Of a DNA stretch of 44,854 bases, positions 1 to 9,962 are shown piece by piece. Position numbers and translations under genes: made by a program. Source of the stretch: Enterococcus mundtii (GTDB lineage: Bacteria > Bacillota > Bacilli > Lactobacillales > Enterococcaceae); NCBI RefSeq assembly GCF_002947535.1, contig NZ_PUAP01000052.1, forward strand, positions 1-44,854. Direction: 5' to 3'. Below the pieces are notes generated by a model. That model did not search any database, had not been told where the DNA came from, and saw only the letters and a list, made by a program, of their open reading frames with translations. How positions within the stretch are numbered: the first letter of the stretch is position 1; each line of letters begins with the position of its first letter.

Positions 1-184
1 ACTATTTTTTAAAAGTTTTTTGAACTCGTTTTTCACGAGGCCGTTTCAGCAACTCACTTATAATAACTTGTTGTTTGTTATTTGTCAACAACTTTTTTTG
101 CCTCTTCATTTGTAGAGTCAGCATCCCTTGATGATCGCTCCAAACAACATTAGTTATATTAACATGTGCTTTTCTATTCGTCAA

Positions 185-559
185 GCATTATTTAAAGTTT
201 TATTTACACTATTAAAATCAGTAATAAACAAAAAACAACAAAAAAAAATATACCATTTATTCTATTTAGTTGTCAATCACTATTTCTTCTAAATCTATCT
301 GGTATACTTTCAATTCTGATCCTCTTTATAGTAGAAATACGAAAAAGTCGAAATATTTTCTTTTGGAATATACGATTTGCCTCTTACACTTTTTGCTAGT
401 TATCACTAGTTTCTTTACGAAAAATATGCAACGCGCCTTTGGTAATAAGCCAAAAAACCAGAGAACAGGTAAGTGAGATTTTGATTCTTTGGCTTGTTAC
501 TAAGGAAAAACCGATGATTCCAATTGCCTTTTTCAGTATGTAACACAATTGGATACAGT
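185..559. other. AT-rich intergenic stretch
   Basis: There is no convincing gene here. The stretch contains the stem-loop at 436-515 and a very A/T-rich segment around 200-260. The open frames across it lack a ribosome site and give low-complexity hydrophobic or basic translations. Confidence 0.5.
436..515. terminator. stem-loop downstream of the spx pair
   Basis: The arms CCTTTGGTAATAAGCCAAA and TTTGGCTTGTTACTAAGG pair almost completely around a loop of about 40 bases. The structure lies 45 bases past the end of the last minus-strand spx gene. The run of Ts after it is weak on both strands, so a terminator is only one reading. The AATAAG-CCAAAA core resembles the central part of the family A repeats at 9.55 and 18.5 kb, and this could be a decayed copy. 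Confidence 0.45.
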
Positions 560-916
560 CTATTCATGTAAAATCAATTGCTCCATCAATCGTTGATCGT
601 AGCCAACAAACAGCGCATCATCGATGATGATCAAAGGACGTCTTAAAAGATGACGTTGCGTTTTGCACAAAAATAGAAGTTGATCTTCCTGATTTTTTGG
701 AAGCCCAGCTTTAATTTTTTTGAATTCAAATGACCATGTAGTAAATAGTTGTTCAATATCTGCATTTTCAAAACTACATATCTCTTTGACTTCTTTATTG
801 CTTAAAGCTCTACTTTCTAGATCAACAAATTGATAAGATAAATGCTTTTTCTCTAACCATTGGATTGCTTTAACCGTTATTGTGCAATTCGTTGAACTAT
901 AGATTTTGATATTCAC
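560..916 (-). CDS. Spx/ArsC-family protein with incomplete CXXC (118 aa)
   Basis: The protein has the thioredoxin-like ArsC/Spx fold. An N-terminal beta strand runs into the active-site loop (Cys11), and an arginine-arginine-proline (RRPL) stretch near residue 92 matches the RPI/RPL motif of Spx and ArsC. Spx proteins bind the RNA polymerase alpha subunit and change promoter choice under disulfide stress; family members have about 115-135 residues. The start is a GTG behind AGGAGGAGAC; no ATG is placed better. The gene lies 17 bases downstream of a second Spx paralog on the same strand, so the two are probably co-transcribed. The usual redox pair CXXC is CTIT here (Cys11, Thr14), so a disulfide switch of the classical kind is not possible. 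It could instead be a single-cysteine arsenate-reductase-like protein. The family call is firm; the role is open. Confidence 0.85.
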   Translation of the reverse strand: MNIKIYSSTNCTITVKAIQWLEKKHLSYQFVDLESRALSNKEVKEICSFENADIEQLFTTWSFEFKKIKAGLPKNQEDQLLFLCKTQRHLLRRPLIIIDDALFVGYDQRLMEQLILHE

Positions 917-933
917 AACGTCTCCTCCTATTC

Positions 934-1341
934 TTACGAATACAAGACACTATGTTTCATATAAATCAAGTTTCTTGCGACACCTCGTATTTCTCTAGGA
1001 ATGAATGCTCGTATTTCATCTTCATTGAATCCAATCAATACTCTTTTCTCATCAAGGAGTATCGGGCGTCTAAGTAAAGATGGGTATTCTTTGAACAAGC
1101 GGATCATTTCTTTTAATGATAAATCATTAAAATCGATCCTTAGTTTCTCATAAACTTTTGATCGAGTGGAAATAATATCTTCGACTCCACCTTCCGTTGC
1201 GGCCAATATTTGTCTTATCTCGTTTTCTGATAGAGGTTCTGCAAAGATATTCTTTTCTTCAAAATCAAGGTGATTCGTTTGTAACCATGCTTTGGCCTTT
1301 CTGCAAGATGTACAGCTAGGCGAAGTGTATAGTTTTATCAT
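934..1341 (-). CDS. spx: Spx-family redox regulator (135 aa)
   Basis: The protein opens MIKLYTSPSCTSCRKAKAWL and so carries the intact CXXC redox switch (Cys10, Cys13) of Spx. It also has the RRPI motif near residue 88 that packs beside it. Length and layout fit Spx, an RNA-polymerase-binding regulator of thiol-stress genes that is normally removed by ClpXP. The ATG at 1341 follows AGGAGTGAGAAA at good spacing; a longer frame starting 30 bases earlier has no ribosome site and adds residues atypical of Spx. It is first in a two-gene unit with the CXXT paralog downstream. The sequence upstream is AT-rich. Enterococci usually carry several Spx paralogs, so equivalence to the main Spx of the genome is not certain. 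Confidence 0.88.
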   Translation of the reverse strand: MIKLYTSPSCTSCRKAKAWLQTNHLDFEEKNIFAEPLSENEIRQILAATEGGVEDIISTRSKVYEKLRIDFNDLSLKEMIRLFKEYPSLLRRPILLDEKRVLIGFNEDEIRAFIPREIRGVARNLIYMKHSVLYS

Positions 1342-1549
1342 TTTCTCACTCCTTTTTAATTGTAATCCCATTCTAAACGTAATATCAAAATAATGCCAGT
1401 CATACGCTATCCTTAAAATAAATAAATTTTGTTTTCTTTTATATTTATGTTATTTAAAAAGATTTGTAAAGGTTATATTCTTTTTATAAACAACGGTTAT
1501 TTAAAACCCACATAAATAATTATAGTTATTTATATTTTTGAATAAAAAA

Positions 1550-1579
1550 GCAAAGCGAGTGTATTTTTACTCGCTTTGC
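1550..1579 (-). terminator. terminator of the helicase gene
   Basis: The arms GCAAAGCGAGT and ACTCGCTTTGC are perfect 11-mers around an 8-base loop. On the minus strand six Ts follow, right after the stop codon of the helicase gene. Confidence 0.85.
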
Positions 1580-1589
1580 TGTTCGTAAT

Positions 1590-3794
<2,205 letters not shown>

Positions 3795-4099
3795 CTTTCT
3801 TTTATTTATTTTCTACTCCATTTATTTTCTTTATACTAACAGACCTTTACAAAAAATAAAATGGGACTTCAACCTTTTACAATCGTTATCTTGGGAATCA
3901 GCAAAAGAATCTCTACTACAGACGGATAGATATGATAAGGTTCTATAACTACTTGGAGTCAAAAAAAATAGGACAACCATTTTCACTTTACGCTCCAATG
4001 AAAAAATAGCCAGCCAAATCCAAAAATGACTTTCCATCATTCAAGATTTGACTGGCTATTTATGAAAATTGCTACTTCTCATTTCATGAACACGTACTA

Positions 4100-4315
4100 T
4101 TAGTAGCTATACTCTTTTACTGCACTTGACTTACGAACGACTAATTGCCAGTGTAAGTTATGTGCAGTTTCATTGTCTTCATCTGCGCAATTGAGAACAC
4201 GAACCATCAAACTATTCTCATAGATTTTTTCAATTTCTGCTTCAATTGGAGAACAAAATAAATCTGATACAAATGCATACGTTTTACCGACTTCAAATAG
4301 ATTTTCATTTTCCAT
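4100..4315 (-). CDS. small conserved hypothetical protein (71 aa)
   Basis: The ATG sits behind a clear GGAGGAAATAGC ribosome site. The product is acidic and soluble, begins MENENLFEVGKTY, and has alternating hydrophobic residues (FVSDLF, IEAEIEKIY, SLMVRVLNC) that suggest a small beta barrel resembling KOW or DUF2187-type folds. That comparison is by eye only. It is monocistronic, with non-coding sequence on both sides. The function is not recognised. Confidence 0.7.
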   Translation of the reverse strand: MENENLFEVGKTYAFVSDLFCSPIEAEIEKIYENSLMVRVLNCADEDNETAHNLHWQLVVRKSSAVKEYSY

Positions 4316-4891
4316 GCTATTTCCTCCATTATGTTGTGCCTAAAGCACAGCCTATTTTGATAAAATTCCGAATTTGTTATCCTTTAATGATAAATCCACC
4401 TTCTTAAAGGCTTACTTTTCACATAGAAACTATCTCGTTGTTGATATCAGAAGGCAACAACAAAAAGGGGAAGAGTAGTTGCTGCCCTCTAATTAGAAGT
4501 TGATAAAAACAAAAATATAAGAACGTGTAACTTATATTCATCTTCGCAACCTCTATTAATTTTTAACATAAATTTTTAAACATAACACAGAAATATCATA
4601 AAAAGTTCTTTTGGCATCAAAACTGTTAATTAATCTCACTCTTTTTCGGTATAATCGTATGTTTAGCTAAAAATTCAAAGATAATTCTATACAATTACAA
4701 GGAGTTTCAATTATTTAGAGATAAACATTTCTTTTATTTTTATATAAAAAAAATTCTTTTCACTCTAATATAACAAATATGTTACAAAATTCACTTAGTT
4801 TACGATTTTGATGTCAAAACGTCCTTTTATGAATCAAAAAACATTTTTTGTGTCTTTTCGCTTATTATAGTAGTCGGAGGTACGTATAGAG
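4316..4891. other. intergenic region upstream of the agr locus
   Basis: This is very AT-rich, without a plausible gene. A TATAAT at 4650-4655 and a TATTAT near 4863 are candidate -10 boxes reading toward agrB, but neither has a strong -35. An inverted repeat (ACGATTTTGA-TG-TCAAAACGT) lies at 4802-4822, about 70 bases before agrB, and is listed separately. Confidence 0.5.
4802..4822. promoter_or_regulatory. inverted repeat before agrB
   Basis: ACGATTTTGA and TCAAAACGT are separated by two bases and pair with one bulged A. The position, 70 bases upstream of the agrB start, suits an operator. LytTR-family regulators such as AgrA usually bind direct repeats of about 9 bases, so the link to AgrA is a guess. 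Confidence 0.35.
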
Positions 4892-5494
4892 ATGAAAAAT
4901 AAAGTGGTAAATCGAATATTGGCAATATTATTCAACGGAAAACAAGATGAAGAGGATATGACTTACATCCAAGTGAAGTTTGCTCTTGAAGTTTTACTGA
5001 ACAATCTTGGAAAACTTGCTGTCGTTTTTGTATTTTCTTTATTGACAGGCACGTGGGCGGAAACAGGAATGACTTTCCTTTCATATATCTGTATTCGCAG
5101 ATACGCTTATGGTCTCCATTCCGATTCTGAATTTGTTTGCTTACTTTGGACATTGCTTTATCTGTGGGGGGTTCCCTTAGTAATGAAACATTATCAATTG
5201 ACTTTCTCTTTCCCTATGATAGTCCTTTTGTTAATTGTTTGTTTTTTCCTTTTGCTTCGCTATGGATCAAGAGGCACAGCCCTTAACCCGATTGCACCAG
5301 AGAAACGCCCACCCCTACTTAAAAAAGCGATTTTCATGTATCTTTTATTTGCAGTACTCACATTATTTTTCTCTGCTTCTTACTTTTCTACCTATTTACT
5401 ACTTGGGATTATTTTAGAAATAGCTACGTTGCTTCCAGTTACAAATTACATGATGAATATTGGAGGAATTTTTTATGAAAAAAACAATCGTTAA
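4892..5494 (+). CDS. agrB: AgrB-type peptide-processing membrane protease (200 aa)
   Basis: AgrB is the membrane cysteine endopeptidase that cuts the C-terminal tail off the AgrD propeptide and closes its thiolactone or lactone ring. The catalytic pair is visible as His76 (in RRYAYGLHSDS) and Cys83 (in EFVCLL), seven residues apart as in Staphylococcus aureus AgrB (His77, Cys84). Hydrophobic segments near residues 40-55, 58-68, 83-100, 105-122, 145-165 and 168-190 fit the polytopic topology, and the length matches the family. The ATG at 4892 follows CGGAGG. The last 20 bases overlap the start of agrD in another frame, so translation is probably coupled. The order agrB-agrD-agrC-agrA is the classical one. 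Confidence 0.95.
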   Translation: MKNKVVNRILAILFNGKQDEEDMTYIQVKFALEVLLNNLGKLAVVFVFSLLTGTWAETGMTFLSYICIRRYAYGLHSDSEFVCLLWTLLYLWGVPLVMKHYQLTFSFPMIVLLLIVCFFLLLRYGSRGTALNPIAPEKRPPLLKKAIFMYLLFAVLTLFFSASYFSTYLLLGIILEIATLLPVTNYMMNIGGIFYEKNNR

Positions 5495-5585
5495 ACAATT
5501 AACTAACCTTTCTGATTTCTTTGTATCTGGCTGCTGCTTCGGTATGAGCTCAGAATTTAAAATACCTGAAAAATTAAAAAAATAA
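5475..5585 (+). CDS. agrD: AgrD-type autoinducing peptide precursor (36 aa)
   Basis: The ATG at 5475 lies inside the 3' end of agrB, behind TGGAGGAATTTTTT. The product has three parts. A basic amphipathic leader (residues 1-19, MKKTIVKQLTNLSDFFVSG) comes first. The presumed pheromone core follows around Cys20-Cys21-Phe22-Gly23-Met24. A hydrophilic tail, SSEFKIPEKLKK, ends it. The tail resembles the conserved VPEEL-type recognition tail of staphylococcal AgrD. Cutting after Met24 and linking Cys20 to the Met24 carboxyl would give the usual five-residue thiolactone ring. A ring from Cys21 to Ser25 is also possible, because two cysteines sit side by side. At 36 residues it is shorter than S. aureus AgrD (46), with most of the loss in the tail. 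The identification rests on position and architecture; I know of no exact match to this core. Confidence 0.92.
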   Translation: MKKTIVKQLTNLSDFFVSGCCFGMSSEFKIPEKLKK

Positions 5586-5634
5586 TATTATAAATATGCT
5601 ATAATTTGGGAAAACGCAATGGGAGCTGTGCTTT

Positions 5635-6918
5635 ATGTTTTTATGGTCCATAGCCTTGCAATATCTGATTTACACCTGTTCTATCTTAATCATCAATTCC
5701 CAAATTAAAAATAAATACCTATTTTCTACGTTTAGTCTCTTGGCAGCAGCCCTGTTGGGAATACTTTACCCGATTTTAGGTATTTTTTCTGCACTTGTCG
5801 CAATTGCCATGTTGATTCTACTTTTCTTTTTCTTTTCATCCTCGCGCCAACATATGATCTACGCATTACCCTTGGGACTATTAACTTCCATCTTAGGTGA
5901 TCATTTGACTAGCGTCGCGGATTTTTTCGTATTGGAATCTGCTGTCATTGAACCTGGAGATGCTTTACAATATTTCCATCTTACTGTATCAGCGATTTTA
6001 TCTTTATTATTTGCTTATGGGTTCAGAAAATTTTTAGATAATTGGTCTGCTAGCATAGACCGTCGAATGATTGGTACAATCGGTTCGTTGGTTTTACTTA
6101 CCTACTATATCATTATTTTCTATACACGCTTTTCTGGTGAAACGCCAAAAGTCTTAGCATTAAATACTAGTTTTTTTATACTATATCTGTGTGTAGGCCT
6201 AATTATCTTGATCTACTATTGGAAAATATCAAATAAAAAGATGGCGGATCAATTATTGGAACAACGCATCCAATTACAGCAAGATTACATTAGAGATCTA
6301 GAAAAAAATTATCAAGAACTTAGAGAGTTTAAACACGATTATCAAAATCTGTTGTTTTCTTTAAATAGTTATATTTCTGAAGGCGATCTTGATGGCTTAC
6401 AAAAATATTACAACCAAACGATTTTACCTACACGTGAAATGATGAATCTCTTCCCAGCAAATCTTAGCTTACTAGACAAAATGAAGGTACCTGAAATAAG
6501 AAGTCTATTTTCTTTAAAATTAATGATGGCACAAGAAAAAGGTATCTCTGTCCAATTGACTGTTCCAGACGAAATCGTTATTGGCAAAAAATATACGATC
6601 AATTTGGTAAGAATGCTTGGTATCATTCTTGATAATGCAATCGAAGGCGCATCAGTAACCAAAAAGAAAAAAATTGAAGTACTTATCATCAAGAAAAAGC
6701 AGTCGTTGATGATACGCGTCATCAACACCACTACGAATACGTTCCCATTGAGTAAGTTAAAGCAAAAAGGCTTCTCGACGAAAACAAATCCCAAAAATGA
6801 AGGATTAGGTTTGTTTATACTTGATGAATTAACAAAAACGAATCCTTATCTTTTTCTTGAAACATCGATTGAGAATCAGCGATTTTCACAAACAATCCAT
6901 ATACAATTAAAGGAGTAA
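5635..6918 (+). CDS. agrC: AgrC-type sensor histidine kinase (427 aa)
   Basis: This is the membrane receptor kinase for the AgrD-derived peptide. Residues 1-200 hold about six hydrophobic segments. A coiled linker with the phosphoacceptor motif EFKHDYQNLL (His234) follows. After it comes a GHKL ATPase domain with N box GIILDNAIEGAS (Asn334) and G box NEGLGLFIL (about 389-395). This HPK10 layout is typical of AgrC, FsrC and ComD-like receptors. The ATG at 5635 follows GGGAG at nine bases and lies 49 bases after the agrD stop. agrA follows four bases after its stop codon. Autophosphorylation on His234 and transfer to AgrA are known for the family. Confidence 0.94.
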   Translation: MFLWSIALQYLIYTCSILIINSQIKNKYLFSTFSLLAAALLGILYPILGIFSALVAIAMLILLFFFFSSSRQHMIYALPLGLLTSILGDHLTSVADFFVLESAVIEPGDALQYFHLTVSAILSLLFAYGFRKFLDNWSASIDRRMIGTIGSLVLLTYYIIIFYTRFSGETPKVLALNTSFFILYLCVGLIILIYYWKISNKKMADQLLEQRIQLQQDYIRDLEKNYQELREFKHDYQNLLFSLNSYISEGDLDGLQKYYNQTILPTREMMNLFPANLSLLDKMKVPEIRSLFSLKLMMAQEKGISVQLTVPDEIVIGKKYTINLVRMLGIILDNAIEGASVTKKKKIEVLIIKKKQSLMIRVINTTTNTFPLSKLKQKGFSTKTNPKNEGLGLFILDELTKTNPYLFLETSIENQRFSQTIHIQLKE

Positions 6919-6922
6919 TTTT

Positions 6923-7651
6923 ATGATTCCCATTTACATTTGTGAAGACGATCCGAAACAACTGGAAGTCATCTCTACAGTAATCAAGAATCGGATCATG
7001 ATTGAAAATTTGGATAGTTATGTCCATATTGCCACTTCTGATCCTATTGAACTCCTCAATGCAGCAAGGATACGTACATCTTCTTTTGGTATTTATTTTT
7101 TGGATATCGAACTGAAAGACAGCGAGTTAGATGGCATCGCCATTGGAAAACGAGTACGTGACTTGGATTCGCTTGGAAAAATCATTTATGTTACTTCACA
7201 CACCGATCTTTCCATGACGATTTTGAAAAGCAACATTGAGCCGACTGATTATATCATCAAAGAAGATATTTTTGATCTTAAAGATAATGTTGAACGTATC
7301 TTAAGTAAAATATTCGAAGATTTCCAAACTGCACCATTACAAAAAGATATTTTTAGAATTGAATTCAATGATGAAATCAAATTTTTACCCATCAGAGATA
7401 TCCAATACTTTTCTACTGCTCAAGGTACTCCTCATAAACTTGAGGTCCATTTGACACATGCCCAGATGCAGTTTTACGAGAAGATAAAAGATATCGAAAA
7501 GAAAAGTCAACACTTTATCCGTTGTCACAAATCTTATGTCATCAATACCCAAAATGTCCAAACAATCAATAAGAAAACACGAGAAGTGACTCTATCCAAC
7601 GGGGAAGTGATCCCTGTTTCGATTCGTGGGCTAAAGAAGTTGATTTCTTGA
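6923..7651 (+). CDS. agrA: AgrA-type LytTR response regulator (242 aa)
   Basis: The receiver domain (residues 1-130) shows the acidic pocket CEDDP (Glu8, Asp9, Asp10) and the phosphoacceptor Asp61 in YFLDIELKD. Thr90 lies in IIYVTSHTD, and the usual Lys after cis-Pro is replaced in a PTDYIIKED context. Residues 135-240 form a LytTR DNA-binding domain, with IRDIQYFST, HFIRCHKSYVIN and LSNGEVIPVSIRGLKKL. LytTR regulators bind short direct repeats and usually activate their own agr promoter. The start follows AAAGGAGTAATTTT and lies four bases after agrC. A strong bidirectional hairpin after the gene closes the operon. Confidence 0.94.
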   Translation: MIPIYICEDDPKQLEVISTVIKNRIMIENLDSYVHIATSDPIELLNAARIRTSSFGIYFLDIELKDSELDGIAIGKRVRDLDSLGKIIYVTSHTDLSMTILKSNIEPTDYIIKEDIFDLKDNVERILSKIFEDFQTAPLQKDIFRIEFNDEIKFLPIRDIQYFSTAQGTPHKLEVHLTHAQMQFYEKIKDIEKKSQHFIRCHKSYVINTQNVQTINKKTREVTLSNGEVIPVSIRGLKKLIS

Positions 7652-7686
7652 AAGACAGTAAAATAAATAAATTCTTTTTAATAAAG

Positions 7687-7746
7687 AAACGAAGGATGAA
7701 TGAAAAAGTCGTAAAATCCTCTTTTCCATTCATTCTTCGTTTTTAG
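7687..7746. terminator. bidirectional terminator between agrA and adcA
   Basis: AACGAAGGATGAATG (7688-7702) pairs with CATTCATTCTTCGTT (about 7727-7741), followed by Ts on the plus strand and preceded by As. It lies between two convergent genes and probably serves both. Confidence 0.8.
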
Positions 7747-7752
7747 TATCGT

Positions 7753-9330
7753 TTAATGCGCGATCATTTCTTGCGCGATTTCTTTCCCACTCATTTTTTC
7801 AGGATAGAAAGTTGGCCAATTTTCCATTTCTTCTAGCAATGCTTCTTGGCTTTCATTCCCTAAATAGATATGGAAATGATCCGATTTGGTAGGCGCAATC
7901 GAGTGGTCACTGAATTGTACATACTTGAACGCACCAGAATCAGGATCTTCTGCTTCGAATAAGAAACGGACGCCACGATTACCTGCTGAATAGTTCAAGA
8001 TCTCTTTACCAACATAACGGTATTTCGATTCTTTGACCTCACCGTCCTTGAAAGTGAAGATCATTGTATCATCTTTGATCTCAATTTTTTCGACATCTGT
8101 TTTGTAACCTATTTCATAGTATTCACGGTACTCCTCAGCTGTCATATCTGGGTTTGTTTTGGCTTTATATTCAAATACTTGATCAAATGTTCCATCTGCC
8201 ATATACGTATCGACAGTTTGCCAGACACCGTTCCAATCTGATAATGGGCGGTCTTGGACATCTGCATCTTCAAAATAACCATTATAAACTGTTTTTTCTT
8301 TTTCAGGTTTCAATGTATCTTCTAATGGATTTTCAGTATCCGTAGTTTTTTGGAGCGCTTTTAAGTTTGCTTCCATGATTGAAATGTACGTTTCGCCGTT
8401 ATCCATTTGTTCTTTTGTCAATCCTTCTAAAGGATTCAATACTGCTAACGATACGCCTGCTTCAGTAGCTAAAGTACGAGCGATACTGTCTTTGGCATTC
8501 TCTTCAAAATAGATATATTCGATCCCATGTTCTTCAACAAATTCTTTTAATTCGGCGATTCTCGCAGCAGATGGTTCTTCACTTGAGGAAAGACCGGCAA
8601 TTGGTACTTGATTAAGACCATATTCTAGAGCTAAATAATTGAACGCAGCGTGTTGGGTCACAAATGATTTTTGTTTTGCTTGTCCTAATGTTTCTTTAAA
8701 AGTATTGTGTAGCGCTTCTAATTCTTCTAAATAAGAGGCAGCATTTTCAGTGAATGCTTCTTCTTTTTCAGGATATGCCTCAATCAATTGGTCACGAATC
8801 GTTTCTACTTGCTTCATCGCTAGATTAGGAGCTAACCAAACATGTGGATCTAATTCATGAGAATGACCGTGGTCTCCGTGATCGTGATCATGGTCATGAT
8901 CGTGGTCTTCGTCGGAATGATCATCATGATCGTGGTGATGTCCATGATCGTCACCAGGTAATAATAGCATGCCTTCCGTTGCTTTGATTGAAACCACATT
9001 TCCTTCTTCTAATGTATGCTCAACCGATGGGACCCAAGTCTCCATATTTTCATCATTATATACGAAAACATCTGCATTTTGGATTTTAGTCATATCTTTT
9101 GCAGAAGGTTCATAGTCATGTGAATCCGTTCCAGCTGGAATCAATAATTCGACATTACCTTCTTCACCAACTACTTGCTTCGTGAATTCGTACATTGGAT
9201 AAAATGTCGTCATTACGTTCAAGCTTTCATCATTTTGTGCATTTGATTGTGTTGTAGTTTCTCCTGTGCCACAACTTGCAAGGACCCCTGCCAACAGTAA
9301 TCCTCCTACCACCTTGATCCAACGCTTCAT
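7753..9330 (-). CDS. adcA: zinc-binding lipoprotein AdcA with fused ZinT domain (525 aa)
   Basis: This is the solute-binding lipoprotein of a zinc ABC importer. The signal peptide ends in the lipobox LASC (Cys20), so the protein is membrane-anchored on the outside. Residues about 35-330 form the ZnuA-type cluster A-I domain. A histidine-aspartate-rich metal loop lies near residues 130-158, and downstream of it is LDPHVWLAP with a conserved zinc-ligand His. From about residue 345 a ZinT/YodA domain follows, with the metal histidines in FSDHSIAPTKSDHFHIYLG. This two-domain form is typical of streptococci and enterococci. The start follows AAGGAGCGAATAAG. The permease and ATPase genes (adcBC) are not adjacent. 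A Zur-like palindrome lies 50-75 bases upstream, so low zinc probably induces it. Confidence 0.96.
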   Translation of the reverse strand: MKRWIKVVGGLLLAGVLASCGTGETTTQSNAQNDESLNVMTTFYPMYEFTKQVVGEEGNVELLIPAGTDSHDYEPSAKDMTKIQNADVFVYNDENMETWVPSVEHTLEEGNVVSIKATEGMLLLPGDDHGHHHDHDDHSDEDHDHDHDHDHGDHGHSHELDPHVWLAPNLAMKQVETIRDQLIEAYPEKEEAFTENAASYLEELEALHNTFKETLGQAKQKSFVTQHAAFNYLALEYGLNQVPIAGLSSSEEPSAARIAELKEFVEEHGIEYIYFEENAKDSIARTLATEAGVSLAVLNPLEGLTKEQMDNGETYISIMEANLKALQKTTDTENPLEDTLKPEKEKTVYNGYFEDADVQDRPLSDWNGVWQTVDTYMADGTFDQVFEYKAKTNPDMTAEEYREYYEIGYKTDVEKIEIKDDTMIFTFKDGEVKESKYRYVGKEILNYSAGNRGVRFLFEAEDPDSGAFKYVQFSDHSIAPTKSDHFHIYLGNESQEALLEEMENWPTFYPEKMSGKEIAQEMIAH

Positions 9331-9382
9331 CTTATTCGCTCCTTCTCATCTTCTTTCTATTTTGATTACGATTAACAAATAC

Positions 9383-9403
9383 AAATCGTAATAGTTACGT
9401 TTT
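9383..9403 (-). promoter_or_regulatory. Zur/AdcR-class operator-like palindrome before adcA
   Basis: AAATCGTAAT-A-GTTACGTTTT is an interrupted palindrome with 8 of 10 matching arm positions. It resembles the Bacillus Zur box (AAATCGTAATNATTACGATTT). A further half-site, GATTACGATT, lies at 9364-9373. The position just upstream of the zinc lipoprotein gene supports zinc-dependent repression. Confidence 0.75.
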
Positions 9404-9550
9404 AGCAACAGGAATTAATTTAGCATAGAATCAAACCAACCGTCAAGCATTATTACTAAATTTATTTTATTATCGAAATTCGATTGATTTTTCAACTGTA
9501 TTATTTTCTTTTTACACCCGTTTCAGATTATAATAACTTGGAGTAGGACA

Positions 9551-9666
9551 AGGTTGTGAAAGAAGCGGTCAGCACTGAGTAATAAGACAGGAAAATCAAA
9601 AATGGCTTTTTCATTTTGGATTTTCTTGGCTTATTATTGAAGTGTTGCTTCTTGAACACCGTTTAT
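9551..9666 (+). repeat. family A palindromic repeat, copy 1
   Basis: The unit starts AGGTTGTGAAAGAAGC and ends GCTTCTTGAACACCGTTTAT. The two ends pair over most of the length through a long imperfect hairpin. It is the first of three near-tandem units between the divergent adcA and AI-2E-family genes. Confidence 0.85.
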
Positions 9667-9668
9667 CT

Positions 9669-9785
9669 AGGTTGTGAGAAAAGCGTTTTGACCTGAGCAG
9701 TAAGATGGAAAATCAGAAAATAGCTTTCTATATTTTTTGATTTTTCAGCTTAATGTTGAAGGTCAGCTTTTCGAACACCGTTTAT
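9669..9785 (+). repeat. family A palindromic repeat, copy 2
   Basis: The unit starts AGGTTGTGAGAAAAGC and ends GCTTTTCGAACACCGTTTAT. The outer stem AAAAGC/GCTTTT replaces GAAGC/GCTTC of copy 1, so pairing is preserved although bases changed. Confidence 0.85.
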
Positions 9786-9786
9786 T

Positions 9787-9890
9787 AGGTTGTGAGAAAG
9801 ACGTTCAGCTCCAAGTATCAAAACAGAATTTGAGAAAATAGCTTCTCATATTTTTCACAGTTTGGCTGACTATTAAAAAGGCTTCATTCG
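9787..9890 (+). repeat. family A palindromic repeat, copy 3 (degenerate)
   Basis: The unit starts AGGTTGTGAGAAAGACGTTCAGC and retains the inner AGAAAATAGCTTCTCATATTTTT core. Its right end lacks the GAACACCGTTTA terminus, so this copy is decayed. Confidence 0.65.
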
Positions 9891-9962
9891 ATCTCAATAG
9901 TTGCTTCGTGAGAATAGCCCAACCAAAAAAACCTGCTTATTTCAAGAGAAAGGAGAACTATC

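Noticed and set aside
2-184. 60-codon open frame on the minus strand starting with TTG
   Set aside because: No ribosome site before the TTG, and the lysine-rich translation has no recognisable family. A real gene is possible but not supported.
270-476. 68-codon open frame on the plus strand
   Set aside because: No ribosome site, hydrophobic low-complexity translation, and it runs into the stem-loop at 436-515.
3831-4040. 69-codon open frame on the minus strand between helicase and small protein genes
   Set aside because: No ribosome site and no domain-like pattern. The region looks non-coding.
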